Origin: Gluconobacter morbifer G707
GTDB taxonomy: Bacteria; Pseudomonadota; Alphaproteobacteria; Acetobacterales; Acetobacteraceae
DNA: 64,000 nucleotides
Assembly: GCF_000234355.1 (NCBI RefSeq)
Contig: NZ_AGQV01000001.1
Location: forward strand, 496,001 to 560,000
Reading direction: 5' to 3'
Shown: in pieces, positions 54,264 through 63,236 of the stretch
Numbering within the stretch: position 1 is the first letter of the stretch
How the letters are laid out: every line of letters begins with the position of its first letter
The notes under the pieces: generated by a model
Database searches by the model: none
Told to the model about the DNA's origin: nothing
The model's input: the letters and a program-made list of their open reading frames with translations, nothing else
Program-made: the position numbers and the translations under genes

Positions 54264-55356
54264 TCTTCTGCGCACCATTCTGGCTTACGTACTGATCCTG
54301 GGCATTCTGGTCTTCATCCACGAGCTGGGACACTATCTTGCGGCCCTCTGGCGTGGTGTGAAGGTCGAGACATTTTCCATCGGTTTCGGACCGGCGATCC
54401 ATCGCTGGTACGACAAGGCGGGAACCGAGTGGCGGATCAGCGCCATCCCTCTGGGGGGCTTCGTCAAGCCTCATGGATTCGAGGGGCCCGAGGAAGCCAC
54501 GGACGAGCAGAAAGCCGCCTGGATCCCGGGCAGGACGTTTCATGACAAGCCGGTAGGATCACGTTCCCTCGTCATCGTCATGGGGCCGGTGTTCAATTTT
54601 CTTTTCGCAATTCTGGCCTTCACGCTGCTGTTCGCCGTTTATGGCAAGCCGGTTATTCGGGACAACATCACCCAGATTTCCGCCGGAAGCGCTGCGGCAC
54701 AGGCTGGAATTCAGCCCGGTGACGTCATCACGAAAATTGGCAGCCTGACCATTCATGGCGCCGAAGATGTCATGTCCACGGTTGCATCGCGACCGGGCGA
54801 AAAGACGACCGTCGAAGTCCATCGCGGTACGCAGGACCTGTCTCTCCCGGTCACGCTGGGACAGATGAAAAGCGGCAACCATCAGGTGGGTCTGCTGGGG
54901 GTCGGTTTTGCGATCGCTCCGGGGCATCCGGTTTCCGTGCCGAAGGCCTTTGTCATGGGATTGCAGGAAACCTGGGCAAAATCGGTCCAGACCCTGCAGG
55001 GTGTCTGGCAGATCATCAGTGGCCAGCGCAGCGCCAAGGAACTCGGAGGAACGATCCGAATCGCCCAGCTTTCGGGGCAGGTGGCCAGTTACGGCATGGC
55101 CAGCATCATTTCTTTCATGGCGCTACTGTCCATCAATCTGGGACTGATCAATCTTTTCCCCATTCCTGTTCTCGATGGGGGAAGACTGGTTTTCTATATT
55201 GTCGAAGCCATTCAGGGACGTCCTGTCTCGCGCCGGGTCCAGGAGCTCGGAATGCAGATGGGAATGGCTCTGATCGGTGCGCTTTTTCTGTTTTCCACCT
55301 TCAATGATCTGAGCAATCTCGGCCTGTTCCACTGGATATTTCATGCCGGAAGCTGA
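54256..55356 (+). CDS. rseP: Site-2 metalloprotease RseP
   Basis: 366 residues. Zinc site HELGH lies in the first membrane helix (about residues 20-24), with the third ligand in NLFPIPVLDGG near the end. One PDZ domain (about 130-210, SAAAQAGIQPGDVITKIG) is visible, fewer than the two in E. coli RseP. It cleaves membrane-bound anti-sigma factors or signal-peptide remnants in the inner membrane. Overlaps dxr by eight bases and precedes bamA, the standard order. Confidence 0.95.
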   Translation: MHDLLRTILAYVLILGILVFIHELGHYLAALWRGVKVETFSIGFGPAIHRWYDKAGTEWRISAIPLGGFVKPHGFEGPEEATDEQKAAWIPGRTFHDKPVGSRSLVIVMGPVFNFLFAILAFTLLFAVYGKPVIRDNITQISAGSAAAQAGIQPGDVITKIGSLTIHGAEDVMSTVASRPGEKTTVEVHRGTQDLSLPVTLGQMKSGNHQVGLLGVGFAIAPGHPVSVPKAFVMGLQETWAKSVQTLQGVWQIISGQRSAKELGGTIRIAQLSGQVASYGMASIISFMALLSINLGLINLFPIPVLDGGRLVFYIVEAIQGRPVSRRVQELGMQMGMALIGALFLFSTFNDLSNLGLFHWIFHAGS

Positions 55357-55507
55357 CGCTGTGAAATGAGTATTGTGCCGGGGGGCTTATCCCCGGTACT
55401 TTACGATACGTCAGGACGTCTTGCGTGGAGGGGGGATAATCGGATACCTCCCCAAGAGCGCGTCGTGTCAGGCGACTGCTAAAAAATCTGTTACAAGGAA
55501 AGCCGGT

Positions 55508-58021
55508 TTGTCAGGATCACGGTCAAGAGGTTCCCGGTCCACGCATATGCGTCTGATGCTGCTGACATCAGCGTGTCTGTTGCCGACCGCCCTCGGAACG
55601 GCTCAGGCCCGTTCTGTTCGTCATCAGCAGGCAGCAGCACACGCTGCAGCACCTGGCAGCAACATCATCCAGGCCATTTCGGTGAAGGGAAATACCCGCA
55701 TCGAGACGAGCACCGTGCTGTCCTACATGGTGGCTCAGCCGGGTGATACGTTCAATCAGGATGACCTCGACCGCTCCCTGAAAACACTGTACGCGACAGG
55801 GCTGTTCAAGGACGTGACGCTTCATCGTGATGGCAACACGCTTGAGGTGGACCTGGTCGAGAACCCGATCGTGAACCGCATCGTGTTCGAAGGAAACCAC
55901 GCGCTGAAGGATGAGGATCTCCGCAAGGAAATCAGCCTGCGTCCCCGTGCGGTTTTCTCGTCACAGACAACAGCCGCTGACCGCCAGAAAATCCTGAACC
56001 AGTATGCGGCGAAAGCCCGCTTTGGCGCCACCGTCACGCCGCAGATCGTGAAGCTGTCCCATAACCGTGTGGACGTGGTCTTCAACATCAATGAAGCCCA
56101 GCAGACCCTGATCAAGAAGATTGTCTTCGTCGGAAACCATGCTTTCAGCGAAGCACGTCTGGCGCAGGTTGTTTCTTCCAAGGAAACGGCCTGGTACCGC
56201 TTCTTCTCGTCTTCGGATGAATACAATCCCGAGCGCGTAAAGTACGACGCCGAACTTTTGCGTCGTTTTTACCTGCATAACGGCTTTGTTGATTTTCATA
56301 TGATTGACGCCACAGGTGAGCTGGCGCCGGACCACAAGTCTTTTTACATCACGTTTACCCTTCATGAGGGTCCCCGTTACCGTATCGGGAAAATGGATGT
56401 CCGTTCCAGCGTGCGCCATGTGACGCGCGAGATGATGCTCAGCCATATCGAGCTGTTCAAGCATCAGTGGTATGACGGTACGGCGATCCAGAACAACACG
56501 ACCAACATGCAGGAGTGGCTGCAGGCAGAAGGGCATCCCTTCGCCATGGTCCGTTCGGAAATTGCGCGAAATCCTGAAAAGCGCGTTGTGGATCTGCTCT
56601 TTGATATTACCGAGGGACCACATGTCTATGTCGAGCGCATCGACATCAACGGTAATACCATTACCCGTGATAACGTGATCCGCCGGAATCTGCCCATGGC
56701 GGAAGGCGACCCGTACACCCCGTTCGATCGCAAGTATTCCAAGCTGGCTCTTCAGGATCTGGGGTATTTCAAGAGCTCTTCGGTGGAGCAGACACAGGGC
56801 TCCGCTCCGGATCGTGTCAACGTCTCGGCCAATGTTCTTGAAAAACCGACTGGTGAATTCTCGCTGGGTGGCGGTTACTCGACTGACGTCGGTGTTCTGG
56901 GTAATGCGGCCGTCAAGCAGCATAACCTGCTCGGAACCGGTATTGACGCGGGTGTTTCCGGTACGGTGGCCTATTATGAAAAGCAGGCGGATATTTCCGT
57001 TACCGACCCGTACTTCCTGAACCGGAACCTCGTGGCTGGTGCGGATTTCTACTTCATCGAGAACGATTACCAGACGTATCAGAGCTATAAGGAAGCGCAG
57101 TACGGCATGAGCCTGCGGCTTGGGTATGCCTATAACCGCTACCTGTCGCAGAGCTTCAGCTACACGCTTGTCGATCGTGACGTCGGTAATTTCTACAGCA
57201 AATCCGCGGTAGCCCAGGATCCGTCCCTGATCGAGTGGGTGCCTTCGCAGTATGTTCAGGACAGTGCTGGCTGGTCCCTGCTGTCCCAGATCAGCACCTC
57301 GCTGACCTATGACCGTCGTGACCGTCGTTCCAACCCCCATTCAGGTTATATGGGCAAGATCGGTGGAGACTTTGCCGGTCTGGGTGGCAGTGCGAAATAC
57401 TATCGTTTCAAGGCGGACGGAGCCTATTACCTGCCTCTCGACAGCGTGACGGGCAGCCATGACTGGACTTTCCAGTTCAAGGGTGGTGTTGGTTACATGG
57501 GCGACTGGAGTTCCAGCAGCGACAAGGACATCATCGATAACTTCTATCTTGGTGGTGAAAATCTGCGCGGCTTCCTTCAGGGTGGTGTCGGTCCTCGTTC
57601 GGGCCATATCTGCGGCGTTTCGCTGGTGGCGGGCAAATGCCCGAATGACGATTATATTCCGAAGCAGGGCCAGGAAGATCTTCTCGGTGGCCGCTTCATG
57701 TATACGGCTTCCGCCCAGCTGAATTTCCCGCTGCCCATGGGTGATGACCTTGGCGTTTCGGGGCGTGGCTTCATTGATGCCGGTAGTCTTGCCGACCTGC
57801 GTGTGAAACATAAGTACACGGACTACGCCCTGCGTTACAGCTCGACATACCCGTATACGCCGATCAATGGTGATACACTGACGCCGCGTGTTTCGGGTGG
57901 CCTGGGTATTTCCTGGAAAAGTCCGTTCGGTCTCGTGAACATTGACGGCGCGGTTCCCATCCGTCGCGAGAAGGGTGACCGTCTGTATCCGCTGCGTTTC
58001 GGCTTCGGGCAGCAGTTCTGA
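55508..58021 (+). CDS. bamA: Outer membrane protein assembly factor BamA
   Basis: About 837 residues. A signal peptide (MRLMLLTSACLLPTALGTAQA) precedes about five POTRA domains (IIQAISVKGNTRIETSTV, then VNRIVFEGNHALKDEDLR, IKKIVFVGNHAFSEARL and two more). A barrel follows with the family's LGTGIDAGVSG, and the usual aromatic C-terminus (FGFGQQF) ends it. It inserts outer membrane proteins. Start is uncertain: TTG 55508 has AAGGA eight bases upstream and gives a basic n-region, whereas ATG 55547 starts exactly at the hydrophobic part but lacks a ribosome site. The frame is open to 55373. Confidence 0.93.
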   Translation: MSGSRSRGSRSTHMRLMLLTSACLLPTALGTAQARSVRHQQAAAHAAAPGSNIIQAISVKGNTRIETSTVLSYMVAQPGDTFNQDDLDRSLKTLYATGLFKDVTLHRDGNTLEVDLVENPIVNRIVFEGNHALKDEDLRKEISLRPRAVFSSQTTAADRQKILNQYAAKARFGATVTPQIVKLSHNRVDVVFNINEAQQTLIKKIVFVGNHAFSEARLAQVVSSKETAWYRFFSSSDEYNPERVKYDAELLRRFYLHNGFVDFHMIDATGELAPDHKSFYITFTLHEGPRYRIGKMDVRSSVRHVTREMMLSHIELFKHQWYDGTAIQNNTTNMQEWLQAEGHPFAMVRSEIARNPEKRVVDLLFDITEGPHVYVERIDINGNTITRDNVIRRNLPMAEGDPYTPFDRKYSKLALQDLGYFKSSSVEQTQGSAPDRVNVSANVLEKPTGEFSLGGGYSTDVGVLGNAAVKQHNLLGTGIDAGVSGTVAYYEKQADISVTDPYFLNRNLVAGADFYFIENDYQTYQSYKEAQYGMSLRLGYAYNRYLSQSFSYTLVDRDVGNFYSKSAVAQDPSLIEWVPSQYVQDSAGWSLLSQISTSLTYDRRDRRSNPHSGYMGKIGGDFAGLGGSAKYYRFKADGAYYLPLDSVTGSHDWTFQFKGGVGYMGDWSSSSDKDIIDNFYLGGENLRGFLQGGVGPRSGHICGVSLVAGKCPNDDYIPKQGQEDLLGGRFMYTASAQLNFPLPMGDDLGVSGRGFIDAGSLADLRVKHKYTDYALRYSSTYPYTPINGDTLTPRVSGGLGISWKSPFGLVNIDGAVPIRREKGDRLYPLRFGFGQQF

Positions 58022-58062
58022 GTTTTGCTTCCTTATTCCAACCCCTTGCATAGAGGTTGTTC

Positions 58063-58971
58063 ATGACCCTGTTTTCCATGATGCGCCCGGCTTCCGCCGG
58101 CGCGCTTCTGGCTGTTACCATTCTTGCCGTTTCTCCAGGCGCGCAGGCCCAGTCTGCCGGGAATGGCGGATGGTTTGTTCCGAAAACCGCCCATCCGGAA
58201 GCTCCCCCTCGGCAGGTTCGTCGCGTTCCCGTTGCTGCTCCTGCCGAACCGCAGGAAGAAGGGGAGAGCAGCGGACAGGCTGAGCCGCAGACGCCGCCCG
58301 TCCTGCCGCTGCCGCCCATTCCGACGCCTCCGACCATTGCCAAGGCAGCGCCTCCGCCGACTGCGGTGATTGGTGTTGTCAATGTGCAGGCCGTGATGCA
58401 GATGGCGAGCGCGGTGCAGGAAATCCAGCAGGTTCTGGGTGCGCGGCGTGACCGTCTTGCGCAGGCCGTACAGCGCGAGGAAGCCTCCTGGCGCGGGGAG
58501 CAGCAGAAGCTTCAGGCGCAGGCCCGCTCCCTGACATCCGATCAGATCCAGATCCGTGAGCGCCATCTGCAGGAGCGTCGCGCAAAGGACCAGCGGGATT
58601 TTGGTAATCAGGCCCGTGTCATTCAGGAAGCCGCATCCGTGGCGTTCCATCAGATCGAGCGTGAACTCGAACAGCCCAACGGCATCATCGCGGCCGTGGC
58701 CGGTTCTCACAACATGAACCTGGTTCTGCACAGCGAGCAGGTTGTTCTTCATGTCGGTGGTCAGGACATCACCGAGGAAGTGGCTTCGCAGCTGAACAAG
58801 ACGCTGCCGCATGTCTTCATTCCTGCTGATGGTGTGGACCCTGAACAGCTGGCGAAATCCGGCAAGATGCCCACGACGGCTGATGAGCAACGTCAGGCTT
58901 CAGGACCGCAAGAGCCGGGACGGGTAGGTCCGCCGCCTGTTCCCCAGTCCATCCTGCGTCAGAATCACTAA
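58063..58971 (+). CDS. OmpH/Skp-family periplasmic chaperone with Pro-rich insertion
   Basis: 302 residues from ATG 58063 with GAGG upstream. Signal peptide (about 1-30, ending GAQAQ). Residues about 38-100 are a Pro-rich, disordered segment not seen in usual Skp. Residues about 101-250 are the OmpH core (AVIGVVNVQAVMQ start, long Gln/Arg-rich coiled coil, then MNLVLHSEQVVLHVGGQDIT). A Pro-rich tail ends the protein. Skp shields unfolded outer membrane proteins on the way to BamA, encoded directly upstream. Nearly twice the size of E. coli Skp. Confidence 0.9.
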   Translation: MTLFSMMRPASAGALLAVTILAVSPGAQAQSAGNGGWFVPKTAHPEAPPRQVRRVPVAAPAEPQEEGESSGQAEPQTPPVLPLPPIPTPPTIAKAAPPPTAVIGVVNVQAVMQMASAVQEIQQVLGARRDRLAQAVQREEASWRGEQQKLQAQARSLTSDQIQIRERHLQERRAKDQRDFGNQARVIQEAASVAFHQIERELEQPNGIIAAVAGSHNMNLVLHSEQVVLHVGGQDITEEVASQLNKTLPHVFIPADGVDPEQLAKSGKMPTTADEQRQASGPQEPGRVGPPPVPQSILRQNH

Positions 58972-58983
58972 GGCTTCTGTTTC

Positions 58984-60042
58984 GTGACCGAGATCTCTGC
59001 CAGCGAAGCCCGTCCGGGCGACGAACGTTTCTTTCTGCGTGCCGGTCCGTTTGGACTGGACCGGCTGGCAGAAGTCTCTGGAAGTAACCTCCAGCCCGCG
59101 CGCGAGGGAGAACAGGGCAGGCTGTTCCGGGGCGTGGCGCCGCTTCACGTTGCCGGCCCCGATGAAGTCAGCTTTCTGGACAACCGCCGTTACCTGCCTC
59201 TGCTGGCGGAAACAAAAGCCGGCGCGGTCATTCTCTCTCCGGCCTTTGCCGACAAGCTCCCGCCAGCAACGGCGGGGCTGGTCTGCAAGACGCCTTATCT
59301 GGCCTGGGCGCGTGTTGCTTCCCTTTTTCATCCGGCTTCGCCTTCGACGGGCTTCCGGCATCCTTCAGCCTTCGTGGGGAAGGATGCGGAGATCGGAGAC
59401 AATGTTGAAATCGGGCCTTTTGCCGTCATCGAGGATGGCGTCCGCATAGGCGCGGGTTCCATCATCGGCGCGCATGCCACGATCGGTCGCAGTGTCGAGA
59501 TCGGTGAGCGTTGCCGTATCGGGTCCCATACCAGTGTGTCTCATGCCCGCATTGGTCATCGTGTGATCCTGTATGCCGGGGCCCGTATCGGGCAGGACGG
59601 ATTCGGTTTTGCGGTTGGTCCGAACGGGTTTGAGACGGTGCCTCAGCTCGGTCTTGTGGTGATCGAGGATGATGTGGAAATCGGGGCGAATTCGACGATT
59701 GACCGCGGGTCCATGCGTGACACTGTCATCGGAGCCGGAACGCGGATCGATAATCTGGTCCAGATCGGCCATAATGCCCGTCTTGGGCGTTGCTGTATCG
59801 TTGTCTCACAGGCGGGTATTTCGGGGTCCACGGAACTGGGCGATTTTGTCACGATTGCCGCGCAGGCCGGGTTGATCGGGCATATCAAGATTGGCTCGAA
59901 AGCCCGGATTGGCGCGCAGTGCGGGGTCATGTCCGATGTGGACGCAGGCGCGGATGTCATCGGCAGTCCTGCCATGCCATTCCGTGAATTTTTCCGGAAT
60001 GTTGCCACGCTGCGGAAGCTCTCGAAAAAAAGTAGCGATTAA
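58984..60042 (+). CDS. lpxD: UDP-3-O-acylglucosamine N-acyltransferase
   Basis: 352 residues starting at GTG 58984, with AAGG upstream. The N-terminal uridine-binding domain (about 30-110) is followed by left-handed-helix hexapeptide repeats (EIGDNVEIGPFAVIEDGVRI onward) and a C-terminal helix. Catalytic His is probably in QIGHNARLG. Third acyl-chain step of lipid A synthesis, using acyl-ACP. Part of the bamA-ompH-lpxD-fabZ-lpxA-lpxI cluster. Confidence 0.95.
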   Translation: MTEISASEARPGDERFFLRAGPFGLDRLAEVSGSNLQPAREGEQGRLFRGVAPLHVAGPDEVSFLDNRRYLPLLAETKAGAVILSPAFADKLPPATAGLVCKTPYLAWARVASLFHPASPSTGFRHPSAFVGKDAEIGDNVEIGPFAVIEDGVRIGAGSIIGAHATIGRSVEIGERCRIGSHTSVSHARIGHRVILYAGARIGQDGFGFAVGPNGFETVPQLGLVVIEDDVEIGANSTIDRGSMRDTVIGAGTRIDNLVQIGHNARLGRCCIVVSQAGISGSTELGDFVTIAAQAGLIGHIKIGSKARIGAQCGVMSDVDAGADVIGSPAMPFREFFRNVATLRKLSKKSSD

Positions 60043-60152
60043 GAGCCTGCGTGATGGATGGCTTCCGGCAGGCAGCTTTGCTAAGGAAGCGCTCCGTGCT
60101 GTCGTCGCGACAGCAGATGACAGGCAACCCTATGCAAGGGCATGGTGAAGAA

Positions 60153-60662
60153 ATGGATCGAGTGGACGCTCCGGCTGAACAGACAACCCCCGTGGCGACT
60201 GGGGCTGTGGAATCTCCCCAGGTTCCCGAGAGCATCGATATCATGCAGATCATGCAGGCGATCCCCCATCGCTATCCTTTCCTGCTGATTGACCGGATGG
60301 AAGGGATCAAGGCCGGTGAGGCCGCTGTGGGTGTCAAGAACGTTACGGTCAACGAACCGTTCTTCCAGGGGCACTTCCCGGCGCGGCCCGTGATGCCGGG
60401 TGTTCTGATTGTCGAGGCCATGGCCCAGACGGCTGCCACGCTGGTCGTGCTGACGCTTGGCAAGGCTTTCGAAGGGAAGCTGGTCTATTTCATGACGATC
60501 GAGAACGCGAAGTTCCGCCGTCCCGTCGGTCCTGGCGATCAGCTCCGCATTCATGTGGAGAAAGAGCGGTCCCGGGCGAATGTATGGAAATTCAAGGGCA
60601 TTGCCCGGGTTGGAGACGTGGCGGTTGCCGAAGCAGTCTTCAGTGCCATGATTATGGGCTGA
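60153..60662 (+). CDS. fabZ: 3-hydroxyacyl-ACP dehydratase FabZ
   Basis: About 169 residues from ATG 60153; ATGs at 60132 and 60051 are also in frame, and the extra N-terminus is poorly conserved. Hot-dog fold with catalytic His in IPHRYPFLLIDR and Glu in MPGVLIVEAMAQ; EPFFQGHFPARP is diagnostic. It dehydrates 3-hydroxyacyl-ACP in fatty acid elongation and competes with LpxD/LpxA for the same substrate. Confidence 0.94.
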   Translation: MDRVDAPAEQTTPVATGAVESPQVPESIDIMQIMQAIPHRYPFLLIDRMEGIKAGEAAVGVKNVTVNEPFFQGHFPARPVMPGVLIVEAMAQTAATLVVLTLGKAFEGKLVYFMTIENAKFRRPVGPGDQLRIHVEKERSRANVWKFKGIARVGDVAVAEAVFSAMIMG

Positions 60663-60666
60663 TCCT

Positions 60667-61524
60667 ATGCAGATGGCAGGCAAGCGACCCGAAACAGCAG
60701 AAATTCACGCAACGGCGCTCGTGGATGAGCGGGCCCGGATTGGCGAGAATGTGCGGATCGGCCCCTGGTGCCGCGTCGGCCCTCATGTCACCATCGCAGA
60801 TGGCGTTCATCTGCATGCCTCGGTCATCGTGGATGGATATACCACGCTGCACGAGCAGGTTGAGGTCTTTCCCTTCGTCACGATCGGAATGGCGCCGCAG
60901 GACCTCAAATATGCCGGTGAACCAACCTTGTGCGAAATCGGTGCGCATACGGTTGTGCGGGAAAACGTGACCATTCATCGCGGTACGGCTCAGGGGCATG
61001 CCCTGACCCGCATCGGCTCGCGTTGCCTGATCATGGCCAATTCCCATGTCGCGCATGACTGCATGCTGGGAGACCGGGTCATCATCGTCAACAATGTGGT
61101 CATGGGTGGCCATGTCGAGATTGATGATGATGCCAAGATCATGGGATCCGCGGCGCTGCATCAGTTTGTCCGTATCGGCCGGGGTGCGGTTGTGGGCGGG
61201 GTCTGCGGTGTGGAAATGGATGTCATTCCTTACGGCAGTGTTCTCGGCAATAGGGCGCGGCTTGTCGGTCTGAACTGGATTGGCCTGAAGCGTTCGGGTG
61301 TCGGGCCGGAAGAGATGCAGGCCATGCGCCGGGCCTTCCGTACGCTGTATCCCCGTCATGGCAGCTCGGCTACGGTTCTGGAAACGCGCATTGCGGAGGT
61401 GCGTCGTGAGTACGGGCATCTGCCGCGGATTGCCGAAATGCTGGACTTTATGGAAGCGCCCAGCCGACGCGGGCTGACGCGGGTGGCGCGACAGGAAGGA
61501 CAGTCCGAAACCGAAGGAGTCTGA
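60667..61524 (+). CDS. lpxA: UDP-N-acetylglucosamine acyltransferase
   Basis: 285 residues. Hexapeptide repeats from residue about 10 (IHATALVDERARIGENV), with the catalytic His in NSHVAHDCMLGD and the C-terminal helical region from LNWIGLKRSGVG. It transfers 3-hydroxyacyl from ACP to UDP-GlcNAc, the first step of lipid A. Four bases after fabZ. Confidence 0.96.
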   Translation: MQMAGKRPETAEIHATALVDERARIGENVRIGPWCRVGPHVTIADGVHLHASVIVDGYTTLHEQVEVFPFVTIGMAPQDLKYAGEPTLCEIGAHTVVRENVTIHRGTAQGHALTRIGSRCLIMANSHVAHDCMLGDRVIIVNNVVMGGHVEIDDDAKIMGSAALHQFVRIGRGAVVGGVCGVEMDVIPYGSVLGNRARLVGLNWIGLKRSGVGPEEMQAMRRAFRTLYPRHGSSATVLETRIAEVRREYGHLPRIAEMLDFMEAPSRRGLTRVARQEGQSETEGV

Positions 61525-61526
61525 GG

Positions 61527-62372
61527 GTGGGACGCGAGGGCTGCATTGGTATTCTGGCTGGATCGGGCCCTCTGCCAGCACAGGTCGCGGCAGTGGCGCA
61601 GGCCAAGGGACGGAAGGTCTTTGTGGTTGCCTTCCGTGACTTCGCGGATCTGGCTCTTCTGGCGCCTTACCCTCATGAAGTCATCCGGCTGGCCGCGGCC
61701 GGCGAAATCCTGAATGCCCTGAAAAGACATGGCTGTACCGATCTTGTGCTGATCGGTCCGGTGCGACGTCCGGCCTGGCGTGACCTGCGGCCGGATGCTG
61801 ACGGTGCACGGATTCTGGCCCGGCTGGGGCGTGCCATTTTTTCCGGTGATGACGGCCTTCTGGGGGCTGTCGTTCGTGTGCTGGGAGAAGAGGGCTTTCA
61901 TGTCCGGGGCGCGCATGAATTTCTCGAACATGCAACGGGTCATAGCGGAACGCTGGGCAAGGTCAGGCCGGACGAGCAGGCGCGGCAGGATATTGCGCGG
62001 GGCACGACCGTCCTGAAGGCAATGGCTGCGCTGGATATCGGGCAGGGCTGTGTGGTGCAGAATGGTCTTGTTCTGGCGGTTGAAGCGCTGGAGGGGACTG
62101 ACGCCATGCTGAGCCGCTGTGGCAAGCTCATGCAGGCAGGGAGCGGCGGTGTCCTGGTCAAAATGCCCAAGACAGGACAGGATCTGCGCGCCGACATGCC
62201 GACCATCGGCCCGGCAACGCTGGAAAATGCGGCACGAAACGGACTGCGCGGTGTGGCGTTTCAGCCCGGTGTCACCCTCATGACGGACCCTGTCCATTGT
62301 GTGGAACTGGCAGATCGTTACGGCCTGTTCCTCTATGGGCTGACCGAAGAAGACCTGAAGGAAAAAGCATGA
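61527..62372 (+). CDS. lpxI: UDP-2,3-diacylglucosamine diphosphatase LpxI
   Basis: 281 residues starting at GTG 61527, two bases after lpxA. DUF1009 family: N-terminal CIGILAGSGPLPAQVA and C-terminal VLVKMPKTGQDLRADMPTIG and GVTLMTD are diagnostic. LpxI makes lipid X in alphaproteobacteria that lack LpxH, by the LpxI-specific mechanism. lpxB, which often follows, is not here; gloA overlaps the lpxI stop instead. Confidence 0.94.
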   Translation: MGREGCIGILAGSGPLPAQVAAVAQAKGRKVFVVAFRDFADLALLAPYPHEVIRLAAAGEILNALKRHGCTDLVLIGPVRRPAWRDLRPDADGARILARLGRAIFSGDDGLLGAVVRVLGEEGFHVRGAHEFLEHATGHSGTLGKVRPDEQARQDIARGTTVLKAMAALDIGQGCVVQNGLVLAVEALEGTDAMLSRCGKLMQAGSGGVLVKMPKTGQDLRADMPTIGPATLENAARNGLRGVAFQPGVTLMTDPVHCVELADRYGLFLYGLTEEDLKEKA

Positions 62373-62758
62373 GTTCGTTTCTCCACACCATGATCCGGGT
62401 TCGGGACATTGACCGGAGCCTGGCGTTTTACAGCCTCCTGGGCATGAAGGAACTGCGGCGCAAGGAAGTCCGTGAAGGCCGCTATACCCTTGTTTTCATC
62501 GGATTCGCGGATAACGCTGCCGGGCAGGCCGAAATCGAGCTGACCTATAACTGGGATCAGGAAGAGGACTACAAGATCGGGACCGGTTTCGGTCATTTCG
62601 CGATCGGCGTTCCTGATGTGGCGGCGACCGTTGAAAAGGTCCGGACCGGTGGTGGCCTCGTAACGCGGGAAGCCGGGCCACTCAAGTTTGGAACGGTGGT
62701 TATTGCCTTCGTGCAGGACCCCGACGGTTACAAGACCGAACTCATCGAGAAGAAGTAG
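62369..62758 (+). CDS. gloA: Lactoylglutathione lyase (glyoxalase I)
   Basis: 129 residues from ATG 62369, overlapping the lpxI stop by ATGA. Metal ligands fit His6 (FLHTMIRV), Glu in AEIELTYNW, His in GFGHFAIGV and Glu in KTELIEKK. Two beta-alpha-beta-beta-beta halves of the vicinal-oxygen-chelate fold are seen. Converts the methylglyoxal-glutathione adduct to lactoylglutathione. It shares its 3' end with a small minus-strand gene (17-base overlap). Confidence 0.94.
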   Translation: MSSFLHTMIRVRDIDRSLAFYSLLGMKELRRKEVREGRYTLVFIGFADNAAGQAEIELTYNWDQEEDYKIGTGFGHFAIGVPDVAATVEKVRTGGGLVTREAGPLKFGTVVIAFVQDPDGYKTELIEKK

Positions 62759-62954
62759 TTTTCTTCAGCAGATCCATGGCCTTTTCCAGCGATTCGACAA
62801 TCATTTCGGCATTCTGACGGACCTTTTTGTCTGAATGGCTGGTCAGGGCATCTGCGCAGAGGAGAGCGGGGGCCAGCGCGTTGCGGAGATCGTGACGGAA
62901 GGTTCCCGAACTGAAGCGGGATGTGGGCGGGGATGTCTTGGCGGGAAAAGTCAT
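62742..62954 (-). CDS. Small protein resembling an isolated histidine-kinase H-box helix
   Basis: 70 residues from ATG 62954, chosen because CAGGAA lies just upstream; ATG 62981 would add nine residues. The segment FRHDLRNALAPALLCADAL looks like the H-box of a sensor-kinase dimerisation domain (HDLRNxLxP), followed by a second helix VRQNAEMIVESLEKAMDLL as in a helical hairpin. There is no ATP-binding domain, no receiver and no membrane segment. It might be a phosphotransfer or kinase-binding peptide, or a remnant. Convergent with gloA with a 17-base overlap. Function unknown. Confidence 0.6.
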   Translation of the reverse strand: MTFPAKTSPPTSRFSSGTFRHDLRNALAPALLCADALTSHSDKKVRQNAEMIVESLEKAMDLLKKTTSSR

Positions 62955-62980
62955 GACATGAAGTTCCTGTAGGTCTGGCA

Positions 62981-63008
62981 TTGACAGAAAAGGTCGGCCT
63001 GTTTTAAA
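62981..63008 (+). promoter_or_regulatory. Probable promoter of rpmH-rnpA-yidD-yidC
   Basis: Perfect -35 TTGACA (62981-62986), 16-base spacer, -10 TTTAAA (63003-63008), about 95 bases before the rpmH start and downstream of nothing on this strand but gloA. Strong match for a housekeeping promoter of a ribosomal protein gene. Confidence 0.6.
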
Positions 63009-63101
63009 GCCCGGGTCTCATTCACCGGGCGTTCCGTGCGCCCGTTCGGTGCGGATGTCCATAACGCAGGGACGCCGCTATGGATTTTAAGGATCGACGT
63101 C

Positions 63102-63236
63102 ATGAAGCGCACGTATCAACCCTCCAAGCTGGTTCGTAAGCGTCGTCACGGTTTCCGTGCACGCACCGAGACTGTAGGCGGCCGCCGCATTCTCGCGAAC
63201 CGCCGCTCCAAGGGTCGTAAGAAGCTGTCCGCCTGA
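63102..63236 (+). CDS. rpmH: 50S ribosomal protein L34
   Basis: 44 residues: [23 protein letters not shown] and ending GRKKLSA (given in part), the full usual length. Binds 23S rRNA. The frame is open to 63036 but L34 starts at ATG 63102, preceded by AAGGATCGACGTC. First gene of the classical rpmH-rnpA-yidD-yidC unit near the replication-origin region of many bacteria. Confidence 0.98.
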   Translation: MKRTYQPSKLVRKRRHGFRARTETVGGRRILANRRSKGRKKLSA

